Virus record (IMG/VR): IMGVR_UViG_3300010151_007551
Coordinates: 1 to 64,000 of that record
Length of the DNA: 64,000 bases
DNA from: a virus
Strand: one strand, 5' to 3'
The notes beneath the pieces are model-generated. The model saw only the letters and a program-made list of their open reading frames with translations, was not told the origin of the DNA and searched no databases. The stretch's first letter is position 1; each line of letters starts with the position of its first letter. Positions 29,394 to 39,604 of this stretch are shown here, piece by piece. Both the position numbers and the translations under genes were made by a program.

Positions 29394-30035
29394 TTAAATT
29401 AAATATTTAATAATCGCATCAGTTTTTTTTCCTTTAAAACTTCTTAAATTATTTTTAATTATTCCGCTTTCACTTGCCACTATTACCCTTTCATCATTCA
29501 TATTAATAATTTCGAAATCTTCATCTTCATTTTTTAGGATAGCATTTACATGTATAGGAAAAAGGTTACCTGTCATTATTTGGTGTTTTATTCTTTTATT
29601 ATCTGTTAAGTGATCATGTTGTTTTTTATGACGTGGACCTTTTTTATAATCTATATTAGGAAAAGCTCCTAACATTTCATTAAACCATTCTTTTACAGGT
29701 ATTTTTTCTAATTGATTTACCTTTTCATCGTGTTTAATAGTTCCGCGAATGTTCCAAATTCCGGAGTATGCAAATATGGTATTATTTAAATATAAATGTT
29801 CGTTTGAATCATTTGATTCTTTTTCTACTTCAGTTATTTCATCATTAAAGTCGTCAGCGGTTTCGTTTCCTTCTATGTTACCGAACCATACTGATCCATC
29901 TTCTCCAACTCCTTCTATTTCATATGTATACCAACTGTGTCCATGACTGTCTATTTCATCATGAATTTCATCCCAGGATACTCTTATTTTTTTTTTTGTA
30001 TCAGGATTTTCCTCAATTGTGAAAATATTATTCAT
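29394..30035 (-). CDS. Unknown acidic protein
   Basis: 213 residues with no recognised domain. The first 100 residues are Asp/Glu/Trp-rich and beta-like (SWYTYEIEGVGEDGSVWFGN), the last 100 basic and mixed. It is a single-gene minus-strand unit, divergent from the small plus-strand operon at 30131, sharing a 95-base intergenic region that contains the near-palindrome AGTATAATATACT. Probably an early regulator or accessory protein, but nothing shows its function. Confidence 0.5.
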   Translation of the reverse strand: MNNIFTIEENPDTKKKIRVSWDEIHDEIDSHGHSWYTYEIEGVGEDGSVWFGNIEGNETADDFNDEITEVEKESNDSNEHLYLNNTIFAYSGIWNIRGTIKHDEKVNQLEKIPVKEWFNEMLGAFPNIDYKKGPRHKKQHDHLTDNKRIKHQIMTGNLFPIHVNAILKNEDEDFEIINMNDERVIVASESGIIKNNLRSFKGKKTDAIIKYLI

Positions 30036-30130
30036 ATATTTTTATATATACGTTAATATTTAGTATAATATACTCAAATTATATTTAACGTGTTAAAAAT
30101 ACGTTCATTTTGTGATAAAAATTATTTAAA

Positions 30131-30313
30131 ATGGAAGATATTAAATATGTTATCGTTAGAACAAAGGAAAACGATAATAGAATTGAAACAAACCAAGACG
30201 GAAAGCCTTTTATTTTTAAAAAAAGAAAAAAAGCCGAAACCTTAGTTAATTTATGGAATAAAATATCTATTGAAAATGTTAAATATTTAGTTAAAGAGAT
30301 TAATAATGAATGA
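30131..30313 (+). CDS. Small unknown protein, first gene of nuclease/chaperonin unit
   Basis: 60 residues, basic, MEDIKYVIVRTKENDNRIET at the start. Its stop overlaps the next small gene by 8 bases (ATGAATGA), which supports both being real. No function recognised. Confidence 0.5.
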   Translation: MEDIKYVIVRTKENDNRIETNQDGKPFIFKKRKKAETLVNLWNKISIENVKYLVKEINNE

Positions 30314-30473
30314 TATTAAAGAATATCAAAATATATTAAGACAGTTATATGATTGTTATGATAATATTGATAAAATAAAAAATGAAGTTTTTAATAGCGG
30401 TGACATTAATAATTTAAAAACAATGATAACAAAATTAGAAACATACATTTCTGAAAAAATGGATATAATATAA
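30306..30473 (+). CDS. Small unknown helical protein
   Basis: 55 residues, start ATG overlapping the preceding stop; sequence begins MNDIKEYQNILRQLYDCYDN and is predicted to be almost entirely helical. Followed after 11 bases by the exonuclease gene. Supported mainly by tight gene packing. Confidence 0.45.
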   Translation: MNDIKEYQNILRQLYDCYDNIDKIKNEVFNSGDINNLKTMITKLETYISEKMDII

Positions 30474-30484
30474 AAATAAAAAAT

Positions 30485-31231
30485 ATGTTTACAAGACAAG
30501 AGATTAACAAATTAGTTTTCTTTGATGTGGAAACTGCTACTGAATTTAAGAATTTTAAAGAATTAACTAAACATAAACCACGTTTAGCAGAACTATGGGC
30601 AAAGCGATGTAGTTGGTTAAGGGATAGGTATGAAGACAATAAAGATAAAACAGATGCAGAATTGTATGAATATAAAGGAGCTCTTCATCCAGAATTTAAT
30701 AAAGTATTATGTATATCGTTTGGAAGAGTAGAGGTGAATTCAACTGGTGTAATTACACACAGTGTTAAAACATATAGTGGAGATGATGAAAAAGAAGTTC
30801 TCGCTAAAACATTAAACGTTTTTGAAAAATTTCTGAGCACAGGTTTTAGGTTTTCTGGTCATAATATAAAGAGCTTTGATATACCCGTTATATTAAAAAG
30901 AGCTATTATAAATGGATTAGCATTACCTAAAAGTTTACACTTACACCATCTTAAACCTTGGGAGTTTCCATTTTTAGACACAGGTGAGGTGTGGAGTTTT
31001 GGTTCATGGAAAGACGGATTAGTTTCATTAGATCTATTGTCTACTTCATTAGGTGTTCCTACTCCAAAGGAAGACATGGACGGTTCAATGGTATCTAATG
31101 CATATTGGAACGAAGATAAATTAAAGGAAATAGTTGAATATTGCGAAAGAGATGTAATAGCAACTGCAAATATTATGTTAAAGCTAGCCGGGTATGAATT
31201 AATTCCTATTGATCAAAATGTTGAAGTTTAA
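30485..31231 (+). CDS. DEDDy-type 3'-5' exonuclease (PolB-like)
   Basis: 248 residues with the DEDD motifs in order: FFDVETA (Asp14, Glu16), GHNIKSFDIPVI near residue 130, and YCERDVIAT near 219-227 that supplies the Tyr and last Asp of the DEDDy type. This is the proofreading-exonuclease fold as a stand-alone protein, similar to the predicted PolB-like 3'-5' exonuclease family. It may process single-stranded DNA or RNA ends in replication or repair. Start ATG is preceded by an A-rich leader. Confidence 0.8.
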   Translation: MFTRQEINKLVFFDVETATEFKNFKELTKHKPRLAELWAKRCSWLRDRYEDNKDKTDAELYEYKGALHPEFNKVLCISFGRVEVNSTGVITHSVKTYSGDDEKEVLAKTLNVFEKFLSTGFRFSGHNIKSFDIPVILKRAIINGLALPKSLHLHHLKPWEFPFLDTGEVWSFGSWKDGLVSLDLLSTSLGVPTPKEDMDGSMVSNAYWNEDKLKEIVEYCERDVIATANIMLKLAGYELIPIDQNVEV

Positions 31232-31448
31232 AATATATTTAATACTAATATTGATAATATATGCATGTTCTCCATCTAGGAGAGCTGTCCCTTGCAAACA
31301 ATGTCCACAATATTCTATTGAAAAATTAATTATATCAGATACTTTTACATTTAATATTCCTCATTATAATATAAATTATATATGTTATCCTAGTTATAAT
31401 TTTAATATTATAGAAAATGATACTCTATACATAGAACTTTTTCAATAA
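31218..31448 (+). CDS. Small phage lipoprotein
   Basis: 76 residues. The start overlaps the end of the exonuclease gene by 14 bases. A short basic N-terminus (MLKFK) and a hydrophobic stretch are followed by a lipobox, IIYAC, with the lipidated Cys at residue 17, so the mature protein should be anchored on the outer side of a membrane. The remainder (60 residues) has two Cys (CKQC) and is Tyr/Asn-rich with no known domain. Small phage lipoproteins of this type often block superinfection (inference). An alternative TTG start at 31209 adds three residues. Confidence 0.6.
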   Translation: MLKFKIYLILILIIYACSPSRRAVPCKQCPQYSIEKLIISDTFTFNIPHYNINYICYPSYNFNIIENDTLYIELFQ

Positions 31449-31455
31449 ATCAAAA

Positions 31456-31481
31456 AACTATTTTTTAATTGTTTGTATAAT
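31456..31481 (+). promoter_or_regulatory. Putative early-type promoter
   Basis: AACTA at 31456-31460, 15-bp spacer, TATAAT at 31476-31481. The start codon of the nuclease gene (31490) is only 8 bases beyond the -10 box, so the mRNA may be leaderless or nearly so. Confidence 0.5.
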
Positions 31482-31489
31482 ATAAAAGT

Positions 31490-33861
<2,372 letters not shown>

Positions 33862-33892
33862 AAACATTATAAAAATATATTGTTGCTTTAAT

Positions 33893-33920
33893 AAAATCCC
33901 TCTTCGGAGGGATTTTTTAT
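33893..33920 (+). terminator. Intrinsic terminator after groEL
   Basis: A 10-bp stem AAAATCCCTC / GAGGGATTTT with a TTCG tetraloop followed by a short T run; clear Rho-independent hairpin. Confidence 0.9.
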
Positions 33921-33923
33921 ATC

Positions 33924-33932
33924 AAATAAATA
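33924..33932 (+). promoter_or_regulatory. Putative late promoter box
   Basis: AAATAAATA, 20 bases before the GTG start of the giant virion gene, directly after the groEL terminator, so a new transcript is needed here. Weak by itself; matches the spacing of the other late-type boxes. Confidence 0.35.
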
Positions 33933-33951
33933 AAAAAAACTACTATTAAAA

Positions 33952-36900
33952 GTGGGTTGCGAAGAAGACGATTTAAAAACATTAGATGATCTCATTAAAA
34001 GAGCAATAGCTAGTCAAAAATCAGATTTACTAGATGCTTCTAATATTGAATCACGAGGTACAGATAATATTGAATCACGAGGTACAGATAATATTGATGA
34101 TATATTAGACACTATTGAATCTTGTCCCGTTCCTATATCTCCAATTTTTACAAAAAAACAATTAGATGATATATCTTGTATAATAGATTCTTCAACGGAG
34201 TTACCAAGTCAACCTGATTTATTAGATTTAAAAACAGAATCCATAAATGATTTATCTCCAGAGGAATGTGAAAAGAAGGCATCTTCTTTGAATGAAGAAT
34301 TAAAAATTGAATTAAAAGAATACACCGATTTAAATATTTTATTAGAAAAATTAATAGAATATAAGGATAATTATAAAGTCTTTACAAAATACTTTTCCGA
34401 AAGAGCAGCTGAAATGGCTAGATTAATGAATAAATTTCAACCTGTACTTGAAGATATACGAAGGCTTGAAACAGAAAAAGTTGAATTAAATTTAGAACTT
34501 GTTAAGGTACAATCTGCGTTAGACGAGTTATATTCTATAGTAGCTAGTGGGCAAATAATATATAGTGCGTGGTGGAATGATAATTTTGACGTCGTTGCCG
34601 ATGTTCAAACTGAAATACAGACATTTATAGCTAGAAAAAAAGAAATCGTATCAAATATAGAAACTGTTGAAAATAATATTACAAAAAAAGAAAATTTAAG
34701 AGATACGTATACTTCAGAAGAAGATATTATTAATGATAACGATATAACTAATATACTAGATGGATCTACTATAAATACGGTTGGCCTGATAGCTGGAACC
34801 AATTTTATTACTCAAGTTACACTTGCTTTAACTTCAGCTGGTTTTTCATCAATAAAAAATTCAATAAAAGATTATTCGAGTGTTATTAAAACCGATAGTG
34901 CAAGCATTGCTGGAATAAAAACCTTAGTTAAAACTCCTATTATTTCATTTAATTTAGATTTTATAGGCATTAATTCAATACCTATTGAAGAAGACGTATA
35001 TAATAAAGAAACAGGAGACCGATCAACGATAACTATAAATTTTCCAATAAAGAATAATAAGTATTTACATAACAATTCATTTTTTAATTCAGTAAGTGGT
35101 GTAAATATAAAGGATGCATCTATTAATACTAATTTAACTGGAGATCTTTATGAAAAATATTACAATAAGTTAGAAGATCCTTTAAATTTAATGTTTTCTA
35201 CACAAGATAAAGGATTAACTTCTTCTGCTACTTTAGTGGATCCTAAATTAAAGGGAACTGATTTTCAGGTTAAAAGAGAAAATTCAACAGATTATTATAT
35301 ACGTGACATAGGTAAAATGCAAAGATTTTATGAAGATTTTGAAAACATATTTAATAAGAGAAAATTAGAAATACGAAAGACTGACGTAGAACCATTGTTT
35401 AATGGAGTTGCTTTAAATTTAAAAAAACTAGCAGTGCTCGATGTTAAATTATTTTTAGCGCTAGGTAGAATAAATTTAGATATAATCGATGAGAGTCAAG
35501 ATTTAAAATTAATAATAAAAAACATAGAGCGATCTCAGGAAGATTTTTTAAAAAATGCTACATCATTAAATGAAGAAATAATTAGAATAAAGGCAAGAAT
35601 AAAAGAATTGAAACCCACCCCAGAGAAGATAAAAAAGAGACTCGCTGCGTTAGATATGAAGTGCTTTGAAGACAAAGAACCAATAGAAAACGAAAGTGAA
35701 TTAAAAAGAAAAGTAGATGACTTGGAAGGAAATGATCCATACGGAGTAGAAACACTAAAGGGTGTTGATCCCACTTTACCATCTGCTAATGATATGAAAT
35801 ATTGGTTACAATTTTCAAAAATTTTAAATATGGTTAACATATTACCACTTCCTAAGGATCCAACTTCTCTTAGGTATTGGCCCATTGGTTTAGTAATACC
35901 TACTCCAGTTAAATTGGTTAAAATACCACTTCCTATAGTTTGGATTCCAATAACTACGCTTTCGTCCCCTGCTGGTCAAACGGTAATTTTTATAACCATA
36001 AATGGATTGTTTATTTCCCCTGTTATTTTTAATTCTTCTAGTTCTGGTTTAAAACAACATAAGATAACAATTAGAGGAGCCACCAATGATTTCGGATACA
36101 ATGTAAATAAAGCAGTTAAGAAGACTATTTCTTTTCCACTATCAATAGCAGCTGCAAAAGATAGAGCGATCACGTCTCAAAAGAATCCATCAGATGAGTT
36201 ATCAAAAATAGATAGAGACAAGTATGAACTTGAAATGAATTTGATGAAAGAAAAAATAAAAAACGCGGGCCCTTCTCAAAAAAAGAAATTAAATAAACAA
36301 ATAAATGACCTACGTGATTCTATTTCATTAGAAAGTGGCAGTGAAATTTTACAAAAAAATTTAGATAGAAAGGAGTCTCCACAAGATGCAATAGACGATG
36401 CAATAAAATCTATTTTTTCTAGACTCGATGATTTAAATGAACCCGAATTTAACGGTTGCAGAGATATTCAAAATAAAATAACTAAAAGGAAAAATGACAT
36501 ACGGAAAAATATTAATAAAACATATGAATCTAAAATGTCAATAAAAGAAAAAAGAAAAAAAATAAAGGAATATAATAAAGAATTAAAAAAAGATGGAATT
36601 TCTATGGATTCAAAGAAAAAAGCCATTAAAGAAGACATCTCAAAGTTTTTTAATAAAGTAAAGCTTCCAACTTTGAGTTTACCAAAGGATAAAACAAAAA
36701 TAAATCCTTCTCTTACGCCAGCTGAGTCAATGAAAGAAGTGTCTGATCAGGCATTAACTAATTATGAATATAATTTAACGTCTAAGAATAATAAAAACGT
36801 TAGGAAAATATTATTAACAAACATTACTAAAGTAACAAATAACATAGATTTAACTAATCTCTCAATTAATAAAAATGGTAAGCTTAAAATAAGTGAATCG

Positions 36901-38166
36901 TCTACAGAAATAAAAAATACGCTATTAGATATAAATGAAAAATTATTTAATAAAGTTAAAGGAAAACCAGATCCAAATTTAAACGAAGGCGAATTAACAA
37001 ACAAGAAAAAAGTTTTAGAGAAAGAAATACAAAAAGAAATAAACATTAAAAAGAAAAGGCTTCTTAAAAAAGATTTAAAGAAGACCGATGCCTCTTTATC
37101 AGATATTTCTGACACTAAAGATATTCAGGAATCTAATTCTATAGATTCTGATAAACTATCTAAGCTTTCTAAGTTTAAGGTAAATTTTAATCCGTTTAAA
37201 TCATTAACGGATATGTTACCAGTTAGCGTAGATTTAATATCACTACCGACCGCGGCATCGCTGCCCTTTGATTCAGCAAAAATAATAATTGATAGTTATA
37301 TAAAAAATTTATCAAGTGAATCTCTCGTATCTATGTTAGGTGGAGTAAATGAAATATCACCAAATACTATTAAAGATAGTTATTTTAATATTATAAGTGC
37401 AAATGTTCCAAAAGACTTAAATATTCCAGATGATCTTAATTTACAAACAATGAGTTCGTCTTTTTCAGGTATGTTTAATTCATTAAGTGGCAAAAAAGAA
37501 GAAATTGATATTTTAAAACCATTTACTTTATCTAAAAGTATTCCTTTAAATTTAAATATTCTAATTAAACCAATGTTAGATATAATAGTTGGAAATATGG
37601 ACGAAGTAGTAGAATGTTTACCTATCGATGTTGAAAATGATTTCAATAGTTTAAATCCAGTTGATTTAAAGGTCAATATTAAAAATACAGTTTTAGATAA
37701 AATAGAAAATTTATCATCGGTATTGAGTCCTGTATATAGCGTTCTATCACTGTTAAAATCCACAAATGGCATTACTTTAAATCCATCTGATAAATTATCA
37801 TTTTTATCATTACCGTTTGGTGGAATAATACTTGCTAAATTTATATCAGAGGCTACTTTAAAAATGTCTACGTCAAAGTCGTTTAATACTCCAACGTTCG
37901 ATTTAAAGGCCACCGAGAAAGCATCTGCTCTCATAGAATCCACCATTAATCCAATTATGAGTGTTCCTATGAGTTACATTATACCTGCAACTGCTGCAAT
38001 GGTACAACAACAGTCTTCTCTTAGGTTACTTCATCCTATTTTAAACGCAGATGATATTCCTCCATGGGAAAGATTATCGGCCAAGAATTTTTTATTCATT
38101 TTATTTTTAGATGAATTCATCACATCTGCCGCTGATAAAATAGGATTTTATAGAAGATTTATTTAA
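33952..38166 (+). CDS. Giant virion protein (1404 residues)
   Basis: Start is taken as GTG at 33952 because no ATG lies in frame until well inside the protein. Residues 1-120 are acidic with a tandem duplicated NIESRGTD motif; about 100-270 and 460-560 are helical, partly coiled coil; about 645-700 is an unusually hydrophobic segment (YWPIGLVIPTPVKLV, LPIVWIPI, TVIFITINGLFIS) resembling a membrane-insertable or buried region; the C-terminus ends IPPWERLSAKNFLFILFLDE. A highly expressed structural protein (head or tail internal) is likely. Function unknown. Followed by a promoter and the S1-like gene. Confidence 0.55.
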   Translation: MGCEEDDLKTLDDLIKRAIASQKSDLLDASNIESRGTDNIESRGTDNIDDILDTIESCPVPISPIFTKKQLDDISCIIDSSTELPSQPDLLDLKTESINDLSPEECEKKASSLNEELKIELKEYTDLNILLEKLIEYKDNYKVFTKYFSERAAEMARLMNKFQPVLEDIRRLETEKVELNLELVKVQSALDELYSIVASGQIIYSAWWNDNFDVVADVQTEIQTFIARKKEIVSNIETVENNITKKENLRDTYTSEEDIINDNDITNILDGSTINTVGLIAGTNFITQVTLALTSAGFSSIKNSIKDYSSVIKTDSASIAGIKTLVKTPIISFNLDFIGINSIPIEEDVYNKETGDRSTITINFPIKNNKYLHNNSFFNSVSGVNIKDASINTNLTGDLYEKYYNKLEDPLNLMFSTQDKGLTSSATLVDPKLKGTDFQVKRENSTDYYIRDIGKMQRFYEDFENIFNKRKLEIRKTDVEPLFNGVALNLKKLAVLDVKLFLALGRINLDIIDESQDLKLIIKNIERSQEDFLKNATSLNEEIIRIKARIKELKPTPEKIKKRLAALDMKCFEDKEPIENESELKRKVDDLEGNDPYGVETLKGVDPTLPSANDMKYWLQFSKILNMVNILPLPKDPTSLRYWPIGLVIPTPVKLVKIPLPIVWIPITTLSSPAGQTVIFITINGLFISPVIFNSSSSGLKQHKITIRGATNDFGYNVNKAVKKTISFPLSIAAAKDRAITSQKNPSDELSKIDRDKYELEMNLMKEKIKNAGPSQKKKLNKQINDLRDSISLESGSEILQKNLDRKESPQDAIDDAIKSIFSRLDDLNEPEFNGCRDIQNKITKRKNDIRKNINKTYESKMSIKEKRKKIKEYNKELKKDGISMDSKKKAIKEDISKFFNKVKLPTLSLPKDKTKINPSLTPAESMKEVSDQALTNYEYNLTSKNNKNVRKILLTNITKVTNNIDLTNLSINKNGKLKISESSTEIKNTLLDINEKLFNKVKGKPDPNLNEGELTNKKKVLEKEIQKEINIKKKRLLKKDLKKTDASLSDISDTKDIQESNSIDSDKLSKLSKFKVNFNPFKSLTDMLPVSVDLISLPTAASLPFDSAKIIIDSYIKNLSSESLVSMLGGVNEISPNTIKDSYFNIISANVPKDLNIPDDLNLQTMSSSFSGMFNSLSGKKEEIDILKPFTLSKSIPLNLNILIKPMLDIIVGNMDEVVECLPIDVENDFNSLNPVDLKVNIKNTVLDKIENLSSVLSPVYSVLSLLKSTNGITLNPSDKLSFLSLPFGGIILAKFISEATLKMSTSKSFNTPTFDLKATEKASALIESTINPIMSVPMSYIIPATAAMVQQQSSLRLLHPILNADDIPPWERLSAKNFLFILFLDEFITSAADKIGFYRRFI
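34042..34089 (+). repeat. 24-bp perfect tandem duplication
   Basis: Two copies of a 24-bp unit that begins AATATTGAATCACGAGG, encoding NIESRGTD twice in frame. The next copy starts to diverge at 34090 (AATATTGATG). Confidence 0.95.
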
Positions 38167-38192
38167 AACTTATTTGTTTTATTTTATATAAT
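38167..38192 (+). promoter_or_regulatory. Putative early-type promoter
   Basis: AACTT at 38167-38171, 15-bp spacer, TATAAT at 38187-38192; transcript start expected near 38199, giving a leader of about 40 bases before the S1-like gene. Confidence 0.5.
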
Positions 38193-38242
38193 ATAAATAA
38201 ACTAGTATAACGTTAATAATTAATAATTTTAAAATTACATAA

Positions 38243-39436
38243 ATGGCATTTAGTAATTACGATCATGTAAAACCTCTCGAAGATTTCGATTGGAGTCAAT
38301 ACACTAATGATAAATATAATACATCAATTGTATTAACAGAAGAAGATAAAAAAGCAAGAGTAAAAATACTATGTAAAGAACCGTATGCACAAGAGCTATA
38401 CGATAAGATGGTTGCATGGGAAGGCAAAAGTGGCAGTGAAATAGCATATGATAAAGATTTTAAAGTTGGCCAACTGTATACTGTTGAGGCAAAAAGCATT
38501 TCTTTTGATTTAAGAGCAGTTGTAGTAGAAGAAGTAAATACCCTTGGACAAATAATTGTTCCATTCAAAGAATTTTCTGGAGATTTAGATGAATTAGCAA
38601 AAGGAAACTTAGATGCACAGTTTAGAGTAATTTTATATAAACAAACAGGCAATGGAGAATATTTAGCCTCAGAACGCAAATGTAGAGCTATTAACTTCGC
38701 AGAAGAATTATTGCAACACCAAAAAAATAATACTTGGTTTGAGGTTAAAATCAAATCTTTAATAAAGGGAGGATATTTAGCTACATATAAAGACGAGGTA
38801 AAGTGTTTTATACCAGGTTCACATGCAGGAGCCAATGTAATTCACGATTTTTCAACTTTACTAGGTAAAACTATTAATGTGATGGTAGACAATTATGATA
38901 AATCAAATAGCTTGTTTATTTTATCATATAAGAAATATGTTACACAGAGCCTTCCTATTAAAATAAGTGATCTTAGATTCAATAAAAAATATACTGGTAA
39001 ATTAACAACTCGACCATATGACTTTGGAATGTTTATAGAGTTTGAAGGATATTACACTGGTCTTTTACATAGTTCTGAATTTAAAGACTATAATAAAGCA
39101 AAGAATGAAATGAAAACCGGAGATGAGGTTTCTTTTTGGATAAAGGACGTTAACTTTAAGAAAAGACAATATAGAATAGTTTTAACGTTAAATGAAAATT
39201 CTATTTCTAAAAACATGATAGGATGGGATAATACTAAGGAAGAATTAGAAGGAAAGCTTTTTGATTTTGAACTTAGTGAAAATCAAAAAGCAGTTGTTAT
39301 AGAAACAGAAAATGGTCCAATTGAATTAGGATTAAACCGTCTATATAAAGATAAGGATTTAAGTACATATTCTAAGGTTTCTATAATAAAGGTAGATTCT
39401 ATAAATAAGACTTTTAATTATAGGTTAATTTCATAA
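38243..39436 (+). CDS. Ribosomal protein S1-like RNA-binding protein
   Basis: 397 residues with at least two clear S1 (OB-fold) repeats and a third likely at the N-terminus: about 70-150 (KVGQLYTVEAKSISFDLRAV), about 165-230 (FEVKIKSLIKGGYLATYKDE, FIPGSHAG), and about 245-325 (FNKKYTGKLTTRPYDFGMFI, GLLHSSEF, VSFWIKDVNFKKRQYRIVLT). The G-x-(Y/F)-(V/I)-x-(F/L) and G-L-(L/V)-H-x-S signatures fit ribosomal S1. S1 recruits mRNA to the 30S subunit; in hosts without Shine-Dalgarno-led initiation this step is critical. A phage S1-like protein could bias ribosomes to phage mRNA; this is inference. Confidence 0.8.
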   Translation: MAFSNYDHVKPLEDFDWSQYTNDKYNTSIVLTEEDKKARVKILCKEPYAQELYDKMVAWEGKSGSEIAYDKDFKVGQLYTVEAKSISFDLRAVVVEEVNTLGQIIVPFKEFSGDLDELAKGNLDAQFRVILYKQTGNGEYLASERKCRAINFAEELLQHQKNNTWFEVKIKSLIKGGYLATYKDEVKCFIPGSHAGANVIHDFSTLLGKTINVMVDNYDKSNSLFILSYKKYVTQSLPIKISDLRFNKKYTGKLTTRPYDFGMFIEFEGYYTGLLHSSEFKDYNKAKNEMKTGDEVSFWIKDVNFKKRQYRIVLTLNENSISKNMIGWDNTKEELEGKLFDFELSENQKAVVIETENGPIELGLNRLYKDKDLSTYSKVSIIKVDSINKTFNYRLIS

Positions 39437-39444
39437 ATTTTTTT

Positions 39445-39503
39445 AGATAGAGTTGATTATACACACGGTAAAATATATAATCTTATAATGATTACCTCTA
39501 TCT
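39445..39503 (+). promoter_or_regulatory. Structured leader before the ribonucleotide reductase gene
   Basis: AGATAGAG (39445-39452) pairs perfectly with CTCTATCT (39496-39503), and inside it GATTATA (39455-39461) pairs with TATAATC (39476-39482). There is no U-run directly after, so it is not a simple terminator. It lies about 100 bases ahead of nrdJ and may be a regulatory element. No cobalamin riboswitch consensus is visible. Confidence 0.4.
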
Positions 39504-39604
39504 TAATACCGTATTAAATTATAAATTTTGAACAACATTCATTGTTGATACAAGAATTAACGCGTAACCACGTGAAAATGAAACATAAAAAAAATAAAAT
39601 AAAT

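Noticed and set aside
37380-37946. Long antisense frame (188 residues) in the giant virion gene
   Set aside because: Low-complexity shadow of a strongly protein-like plus-strand frame with no promoter or start context.
38296-38835. 179-residue antisense frame in the S1-like gene
   Set aside because: Opposite strand of clear OB-fold coding sequence; no independent support.
39437-39604. Cobalamin riboswitch upstream of nrdJ
   Set aside because: The gap is too short and no B12-box sequence is visible; only the simple hairpin is reported.
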